Below are positions 58,949 to 64,000 of a DNA stretch of 64,000 nt, one piece after another. The stretch covers positions 1,736,001 through 1,800,000 of the forward strand of contig CBDBEN010000005.1 of assembly GCA_965204405.1 (NCBI GenBank), written 5' to 3'. The stretch's first letter is position 1. The number at the start of each line of letters is the position of its first letter. The notes beneath the pieces are model-generated. The model made no database searches. It worked only from the letters and a program-made list of their open reading frames with translations, and was not told the origin of the DNA. This DNA comes from JANQPX01 sp965204405. Its GTDB lineage: Bacteria > Pseudomonadota > Alphaproteobacteria > Geminicoccales > Geminicoccaceae. The position numbers and the translations under genes were made by a program.

Positions 58949-60780
58949 GCCGAGCGTGCTTTCTTCTGATCGTCGAGATAGCCGCGCGGCGTGTAGACGA
59001 AGGGGCGGCCATGCAGGCGTTCGGCGGTTCTGGTTTGGCTGGAGCCGATGATGATCAGGCTCAGCATGTCGACGCTGTCCTGATCGAGATCCTGGAGTTC
59101 GGTGACCAGTATTTGCTCGCCTTCGCGCCCGAGGTTCTTGCCGACGACTACAGGTGTGGCCGCCGGTCTTGCGTCACCGAGAATGGCAAGTGCCTTGGCC
59201 AGGCCCTTGCGGCGTCGGCCGGAGGCCGGGTTATACAGGGCGATGACGAAGTCGCCATCCGCTGCGGCCTGAAGGCGTCGCTCGATCGCGGACCAAGGCG
59301 TCATCAGGTCCGAAAGCGAGATCGCGCAGAAATCGTGGCCGAGCGGTGCACCGACGCGGGCGGCTGCGGCCTGAAGGGCCGAGATGCCGGGGGTCATGGT
59401 CACATCGATCCGCTGCCAGGCAGGGTTCTGCTCGCGATCCAGAAGCTCGAAGGCAAGAGACGCCATGGCATAGATGCCGGCGTCGCCCGAGCTGATCAGC
59501 GCAACCCGCCGCCCGCTCGCTGCCAGATCCAGCGCAGCGCGGGCGCGGCTTTCCTCCTCGCCCAGGGGAAAACCGTGATGCGCTATGGCAGTCTTGGCAA
59601 GCTCGGGCTGGTTCAGGAGGTCGAGATAGCCTTGATAGCCGACCCAATCGTCTGCGCTTCTCAGAAGGTGATTGGCTTCAGGGGCGCGCCAGTCCGACAT
59701 GCCGGGGCCGATGCCGATGATCGCAAGGTGCCCTTGCGGCCTGCCTAGGCGAGCCGCATCGATCACATCGGCGGCGCGGGCAATGGCGAGGGTTGTCCGC
59801 GCTGATTTGGTTTTTTCGACGATCAGATTGCCGCTTGTGCCGGCCGCTGCGAGAGCCGCGCCCTCGGCCACGCCATGGCAGCCGGTTTCCTTAAAAACCA
59901 GATCGGACGGGTTGGCGAGGCGGGTTTTCTGGCCTTCGAGAGTCTCGGCGCTGAAGAACCGAAGCGGCGCGTCCAGATGGTCGGCAAGCGCATGAACCGC
60001 CGGTTCCGCCGCCTTCAGCTCGATCGAGACGATGGCGCCGATCGAGGCTTTGGCGAGATTGTGCTGATCAAGCACTGCTTCCGCATGGCTGATCAATTCC
60101 GAAGGATCGGCATCACGTTCGCAGCCGACACCGAGTGCGAGTGTTCGGGGATGATAGACCAGTATGTCCGGGTCGGCGGCAACGCTTCTGTCGGTCACCA
60201 AAATCCGCAGGGCTCCGCCTTCCGTGAAGACCGCCTCGGATCGGTCAAGCCAGTCCGCGCTGCCGACCTGCACGTCGAGGGAAACCGGGGTCTTGGCAAG
60301 GAGCGCTGCGGTGAGGGGCTTGATCGCGCCGGGGTTGGCGATGGTCCAGCCAGGCGGCGGCTGATCGAGCGCGATGCCCAGGCGAAGATCGCCCGCGGTG
60401 GTGATCGCCGGCTTGATGCCGAGCGCTTCTCCAATGCGCCGTGCCAGATCATTGGCCCCGCGATGGCCGCCCAGCAATGGGACGACAGCACTGCCGTCTT
60501 CGGCAATGGCGATGACCGGCGGCTCCTTGGTCTTATCGTCCAGAACGGGGGCGAGCAGGCGGATCGGAATAGCGGCGGCCGTAATCGTGAGGATCGGTCG
60601 GCCCGCCCGGTACAGGGTTTGCAGATAGGGCTGCAAGTCCTCGAATGGGAACGATACCTCACCTTTTTGAAAGCGTGTCCTCTGGCCGTGCAGTTCGGCA
60701 TCGGGAAGTGCTTCCTGTAGGCGCCTTGCTGTTTCAAGGCCGCTTTGGCCAAGCAGAATAATCGCGGGATTGTTGGTCAA
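58945..60780 (-). CDS. cobJ: CbiG-CobJ fusion: lactone-opening protein plus precorrin-3B C17-methyltransferase
   Basis: A 611-residue bifunctional protein. Residues 1 to about 335 are CbiG-like (LLGGHRGANDLARRIGEAL, then LALGVGCERDADPSELISHAEAVL), which opens the delta-lactone in the oxygen-independent route. From about 351 follows CobJ/CbiH (LAIIGIGPGMSDWRAPEA, SSGDAGIYAMASL, VTMTPGISALQAAAARVGAPLGHDF). Fusing consecutive steps may channel the unstable intermediate. It overlaps both neighbours by four bases. The two halves are in one uninterrupted frame. Confidence 0.93.
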   Translation of the reverse strand: MTNNPAIILLGQSGLETARRLQEALPDAELHGQRTRFQKGEVSFPFEDLQPYLQTLYRAGRPILTITAAAIPIRLLAPVLDDKTKEPPVIAIAEDGSAVVPLLGGHRGANDLARRIGEALGIKPAITTAGDLRLGIALDQPPPGWTIANPGAIKPLTAALLAKTPVSLDVQVGSADWLDRSEAVFTEGGALRILVTDRSVAADPDILVYHPRTLALGVGCERDADPSELISHAEAVLDQHNLAKASIGAIVSIELKAAEPAVHALADHLDAPLRFFSAETLEGQKTRLANPSDLVFKETGCHGVAEGAALAAAGTSGNLIVEKTKSARTTLAIARAADVIDAARLGRPQGHLAIIGIGPGMSDWRAPEANHLLRSADDWVGYQGYLDLLNQPELAKTAIAHHGFPLGEEESRARAALDLAASGRRVALISSGDAGIYAMASLAFELLDREQNPAWQRIDVTMTPGISALQAAAARVGAPLGHDFCAISLSDLMTPWSAIERRLQAAADGDFVIALYNPASGRRRKGLAKALAILGDARPAATPVVVGKNLGREGEQILVTELQDLDQDSVDMLSLIIIGSSQTRTAERLHGRPFVYTPRGYLDDQKKARSA

Positions 60781-61475
60781 CGACGGTACTTCGAGACGAG
60801 GATGAGCGAAAAATAGGGAACGTCGACCTCATCGAGATCGGTGAGCGCTATGACTTTTTCCTGGGAGGAACTTGCCCGCTCGACATAGACCGAGCGCTGA
60901 CTGAGCTCAAGCCGGTCCAGCACGGTGCGTACTTTGTCGAGATGACGGCCGAGCTTCAAGATCACGGCACTGTCCGCCGCCTTCAGCCTTGCCGTCATCA
61001 GCTCCTCCGGCATGGTGGCCGGGATGACCGCAAAGCAGTCCTGGCCGAACGCAAGCGGTTCCCTTGCCACTGCCGCCGAGGCCATCACCGAGGAGATGCC
61101 GGGAATGATTTCGGTCGGATATTGATGGGCGAGGCGCTGGAAGATGTGGCCGAACGAGCCGTAGAACATCGGATCGCCTTCGCAGAGGGTCACCACATTC
61201 AGGCCTTGCTCCAGCTCGGCGCTTATCCGCGACGCCCCCTCGTCATAGGCGGATTGGGCAAGCTCGGGGAGCGGGCTCATCGGAAGGGTGAACCTGATCT
61301 CCTTGGCCTTGCTGGTCAAATGCTCGGCAACGATCTGCCGCGCCAGACTAGCGCCGCCATTGGCTGAGACATAGGCGATAACCGGGGCTGCCTTGATCGC
61401 CTTTACGGCCTTGATAGTCAGGAGATCCGGATCGCCGGGGCCAACGCCGACGCCGATCAAACGTCCGGTAATCAT
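60777..61475 (-). CDS. cobI: Precorrin-2 C20-methyltransferase
   Basis: A 232-residue tetrapyrrole methylase. RLIGVGVGPGDPDLLTIKAVKAI, VVTLCEGDPMFYGSFGHIFQRL and EIIPGISSVMASAAVAREPL are the CobI/CbiL signatures. It converts (cobalt-)precorrin-2 to precorrin-3 using SAM. It starts in an ATGA overlap with the cobL stop and ends in one with the next gene. Confidence 0.95.
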   Translation of the reverse strand: MITGRLIGVGVGPGDPDLLTIKAVKAIKAAPVIAYVSANGGASLARQIVAEHLTSKAKEIRFTLPMSPLPELAQSAYDEGASRISAELEQGLNVVTLCEGDPMFYGSFGHIFQRLAHQYPTEIIPGISSVMASAAVAREPLAFGQDCFAVIPATMPEELMTARLKAADSAVILKLGRHLDKVRTVLDRLELSQRSVYVERASSSQEKVIALTDLDEVDVPYFSLILVSKYRR

Positions 61476-62782
61476 GGTTTCACCGCTGCATATTGGGTGA
61501 CCGGCATACCAGGACGCCAGCCTAGATAGGGGCCGACCTTCTCAGCCCTGCTGATGGCGATACGCACAAGATCACCGCCATGTTCCGCCTGCCAGTCCAA
61601 GAGCAGACGCTCGCCTTCCAACGTGACGACATTGGCAACAAGCCTGCCGCCGGCGTCGAGCGCGTTCCAGCAATGGTCCATCATGCCGGGCGCCGTAATG
61701 CCGCCACCGATGAAGATCGCATCGGGCGAGGGGAGGCGATTATCCAGGCAGGCCGGCGCCTTGCCGCCGACGATCTGGAGTTCCGGGGTGCCCAGCCTTT
61801 CCGCATTGCCGGCGATCCGGTTTGTCCGCTCCTCGTCCCGCTCGATGGCAACCGCGCGCCCGCGTTTCGAACAGCGAAGCCACTCGATCGCGATTGACCC
61901 GCTTCCCGCACCGACATCCCAAAGGCACTGTCCGGGCATAGGCATGAGACGCGCCAGCGTGGCCGCCCGCACCTCCTGCTTGGTCAGCATCCCATCGTTC
62001 TCGAAAGCGTCATCCGGCAGACCTGCTGCCTGTGAGCAATGTAAAGGAGCCAGCCTTGCGGGTGCCTGACGGCATTCGACGGCGATTACGTTCAGCGCGG
62101 CCATGTCGTCCGCCGGCCAGCTATCCGCCGTCGCCTCGACCCGTCGCTCCTTCTCGCCGCCAAGATGCTCGAAGACGAGCATCCGGCTTGGACCGAAGCC
62201 CTGTTCGGTCAGGATGCTCGCGACCTCCCGAGCGGTTTCGCCGTTTCGGGTCAGCAGGATCAGCCTGATGTTCGGTGCCAGCGAGCGGCGCAGCGCGCTT
62301 ACGGGCTGATTGTGCAGGCTCACCGTCTCGACCTCGTGCAGCGGCCAGCCAAGACGGGCTGCGGCTAGGCTGAAAGATGAGACAGACGGAAGGATCTGAA
62401 TCTCATCCGCGCCGAATGTCCTTGCCAGCAAATCACCGACGCCGAACCACATCGGATCGCCACTGGCGAGCACCACCACATTTTGTCCGCGATGCGCCTC
62501 TATATCTTCCAGCGTAAGAGCGAGCGGGCTCCGCCAGGCCAAGCGCCGGCCGCGGGCGTCGGGGATCAACTCCAGATGCCGAGCGCCCCCGACAACGAGA
62601 TCAGCCGCTTCGATCAGACGTCGAGCTCTGTCCCCGATCGAAAGCAGCCCGTCATCACCCATCCCAATCACCGACAACCAAACCGGCGTGGCCGGGGCGT
62701 TGACTTGCCTGTGCTTGCTGGTGGGTGCGTGTTTTAAGAGGGTGTTGTCCGAGTTCGTGGGTTGCTTTGGTTGTGGGGTCAT
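61472..62782 (-). CDS. cobL: Precorrin-6Y C5,15-methyltransferase (CbiE-CbiT fusion)
   Basis: A 436-residue bifunctional enzyme. The N-terminal CbiE half starts SVIGMGDDGLLSIGDRARRLI and has ASGDPMWFGVGDLL; the C-terminal CbiT half has LTKQEVRAATLARLMP and the SAM motif DVGAGSGSIAIEW. It methylates C5 and C15 and decarboxylates the acetate side chain at ring C. ATG 62782 begins 13 nt after the cobH stop; ATG 62845 would overlap cobH. A polar 30-residue leader precedes CbiE. Confidence 0.93.
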   Translation of the reverse strand: MTPQPKQPTNSDNTLLKHAPTSKHRQVNAPATPVWLSVIGMGDDGLLSIGDRARRLIEAADLVVGGARHLELIPDARGRRLAWRSPLALTLEDIEAHRGQNVVVLASGDPMWFGVGDLLARTFGADEIQILPSVSSFSLAAARLGWPLHEVETVSLHNQPVSALRRSLAPNIRLILLTRNGETAREVASILTEQGFGPSRMLVFEHLGGEKERRVEATADSWPADDMAALNVIAVECRQAPARLAPLHCSQAAGLPDDAFENDGMLTKQEVRAATLARLMPMPGQCLWDVGAGSGSIAIEWLRCSKRGRAVAIERDEERTNRIAGNAERLGTPELQIVGGKAPACLDNRLPSPDAIFIGGGITAPGMMDHCWNALDAGGRLVANVVTLEGERLLLDWQAEHGGDLVRIAISRAEKVGPYLGWRPGMPVTQYAAVKP

Positions 62783-62795
62783 CGCCTGGCTTCCG

Positions 62796-63440
62796 TCAGC
62801 CTTGGCCGATAGCGAGCGCGTTGACGGCTGCTGCGGCAAGTGCACTGCCTCCCCGGCGGCCGCGAAGGGCGATGAACGGTGGTGCGTCAGGATGGTCGAT
62901 CAGCGCCTGCTTGGACTCGGCGGCACCGACGAACCCGACGGGAAAACCCAGAATCAAGGCTGGCCGGGGCGCTCCCTCATCCAGAAGTTCCAGCAATCGG
63001 AACAGCGCCGTCGGCGCATTGCCGATCGCGACGATGGCACCGTCGAGATGGGGACGCCAGAGATCCACCGCCGCCGCCGAGCGTGTTGTGCCCTGATTTT
63101 GGGCGAGGCAGGGCGTTCTTTCGTCATTCAACGTGCAAGTCACGGAAAGGTTAGCGGGCAGATATCGCACCGTGATTCCGGCGGCCACCATGGTCGCATC
63201 GACAAGGATATGGCAGCCGGCACTGAGTGCGTCTCGACCGGCTGCAACCGCCCCCTCGGCATAGGCGAGATCGTCGACGATATCGGTCATGCCGCAAGTA
63301 TGAATCAGCCTGATCGCGATCGGCTGCAGATCTGCCGACAAATGGTCAAGGGCTGCTTCCTTGCGGATTGACTCGAACGAGGCACGGTAGATCGCCTCGG
63401 GATCCCGCAGATAGGCAGATAGTTGACGAGGCGCGTCCAT
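62796..63440 (-). CDS. cobH: Precorrin-8X methylmutase
   Basis: A 214-residue enzyme that moves the methyl group from C11 to C12, making hydrogenobyrinic (or cobyrinic) acid. The catalytic histidine is H47 in IRLIHTCGMTDIVDDL. DATMVAAGI and GFPVGFVGAAESKQAL are further signatures. The gene lies 5 nt after cbiX and before cobL on the minus strand. Confidence 0.95.
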   Translation of the reverse strand: MDAPRQLSAYLRDPEAIYRASFESIRKEAALDHLSADLQPIAIRLIHTCGMTDIVDDLAYAEGAVAAGRDALSAGCHILVDATMVAAGITVRYLPANLSVTCTLNDERTPCLAQNQGTTRSAAAVDLWRPHLDGAIVAIGNAPTALFRLLELLDEGAPRPALILGFPVGFVGAAESKQALIDHPDAPPFIALRGRRGGSALAAAAVNALAIGQG

Positions 63441-63445
63441 TCGAT

Positions 63446-64000
63446 CTATTCGGCGGCCGTCGAGGTCGCTTTCTGGTCGGCGTCGGCTTCGTCATGGTGA
63501 TGATGGTGATGCCCATGACCATGGTGATGATGATGGTGGTGGTGACCGCCGTCCGTGCCAATGCCCTCGACGTGATGGTGATGTCCTTCCTGCGGCGCGC
63601 CGACGGCAGCTTCGTGGCCGATGATCTGCTCTCGGTATTTGCAAAGGAGGCAGTTCATGTTGACGTCGTCTTTCAGGATGCCTTCGATCCGCTCGACGAA
63701 GGCGTCGACCACCAGGGGCTGTGCGTCCAGATAGCCGGCCTTGATGAATTCGATCTCGGGATGCCTTGCCGCAACTTCGTCCGTCTGGCCATAGATCCGG
63801 CGAACCAGGACCCCTGTAAAGAGAAAATAGGGAAACACGACGATCCGCTTGTAGCCGAGCTTGGCTGCCTTCTCCAGCGCTGCATCGACCCTTGGGTGAG
63901 CGACCCCGCTATATCCGACCTCGGTCCAGCCCACGCCAGTGCCTTCCCAAAGCATCCTTGCCAGCTTGCAGACATTGCCGTTGGCATCGGAATCGGACGT
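63446..64000 (-). CDS. cbiX: CbiX-type sirohydrochlorin cobaltochelatase, N-terminus outside window
   Basis: The C-terminal 184 residues are visible; the frame continues past 64000. SDPDAN-like text (SDSDANGNVCKLARMLWEGTG), VGYSGVAHPRVDAALEKAAKLG and RIVVFPYFLFTGVLVRRI identify the second half of a long CbiX. After NMNCLLCKYREQIIGHEA, a cysteine pair that may bind an Fe-S centre, the tail is extraordinarily histidine-rich, with runs of up to eight His. It inserts Co2+ into sirohydrochlorin; the His tail probably stores or delivers metal. The gene heads the corrin operon visible here. Confidence 0.92.
   Translation of the reverse strand, partial: TSDSDANGNVCKLARMLWEGTGVGWTEVGYSGVAHPRVDAALEKAAKLGYKRIVVFPYFLFTGVLVRRIYGQTDEVAARHPEIEFIKAGYLDAQPLVVDAFVERIEGILKDDVNMNCLLCKYREQIIGHEAAVGAPQEGHHHHVEGIGTDGGHHHHHHHHGHGHHHHHHDEADADQKATSTAAE

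Noticed and set aside
1..64000. tRNA, rRNA and CRISPR arrays
   Set aside because: No tRNA-like cloverleaf with a GGTTCGA-type T arm, no rRNA segment and no regularly spaced repeats were noticed by eye. A covariance search could still find a small RNA.

Overview
The window is high-GC, densely coded bacterial DNA without rRNA, tRNA or CRISPR. It looks like an alphaproteobacterium, probably Rhodospirillales-like. The grounds are an F1-only ATP synthase operon (atpHAGDC) with no Fo genes, a comEC / gltX / gltA block, an exosortase A (XrtA) polysaccharide locus and a large cobalamin cluster. This placement is inferred from gene content; no phylogenetic marker was tested.

Layout. 1-1120: end of a phosphonate-type ABC transporter (phnC partial, phnE). 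1397-5198: a DUF4399 secreted protein, an EF-G-like GTPase and an unknown secreted protein. 5327-10248: atpHAGDC on the minus strand. 10513-17285: a SIMPL-domain protein, prfA, a methyltransferase next to a cysteine-less CysH-like protein, an LpxL-type acyltransferase, a small lipoprotein and an ornithine cyclodeaminase-family enzyme. 17470-23472: a nitrogen-oxide island with an NsrR-like [Fe-S] repressor, a norS-norY-senC-orf1 operon (CuA-containing sNOR-type nitric oxide reductase), a formate/nitrite channel, a cytochrome P460 and a cysteine-rich winged-helix regulator. 23521-30159: two SDR dehydrogenases, a dimethylglycine/sarcosine dehydrogenase-like flavoprotein with a choline-kinase-like gene, a decayed IS6-family remnant and a cytochrome c. 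30360-33979: GT39, GT2 and a flippase-like membrane protein. 34074-35579: a VWA / membrane J-domain pair. 35598-48819: ten minus-strand genes packed end to end, in which the XrtA locus (O-ligase, SGNH hydrolase, a GT-deacetylase fusion, deacetylase, exosortase, glycosyltransferase) runs into hemW, an MscS channel, a small unknown gene and ybaK. 49365-56029: dihaem cytochrome c, gltA, gltX and comEC. 56254-64000: cobalamin genes cbiD and cobK (+) converging on cbiX-cobH-cobL-cobI-cbiG/cobJ-cobM (-).

How it fits together. The NO island would reduce NO with electrons entering through CuA, with NsrR sensing NO, SenC loading copper, FNT moving nitrite or formate and P460 handling hydroxylamine or NO. 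The XrtA locus would assemble an extracellular polysaccharide linked to protein sorting. The corrin genes combine CbiX, CbiG and CbiD with methyltransferases labelled by Cob names, which points to an early-cobalt-insertion route.

Intergenic DNA holds several structured elements: a dispersed hairpin repeat (three copies), a 33-bp inverted repeat, a three-way-junction fold after the EF-G-like gene, and several palindromic operator candidates.
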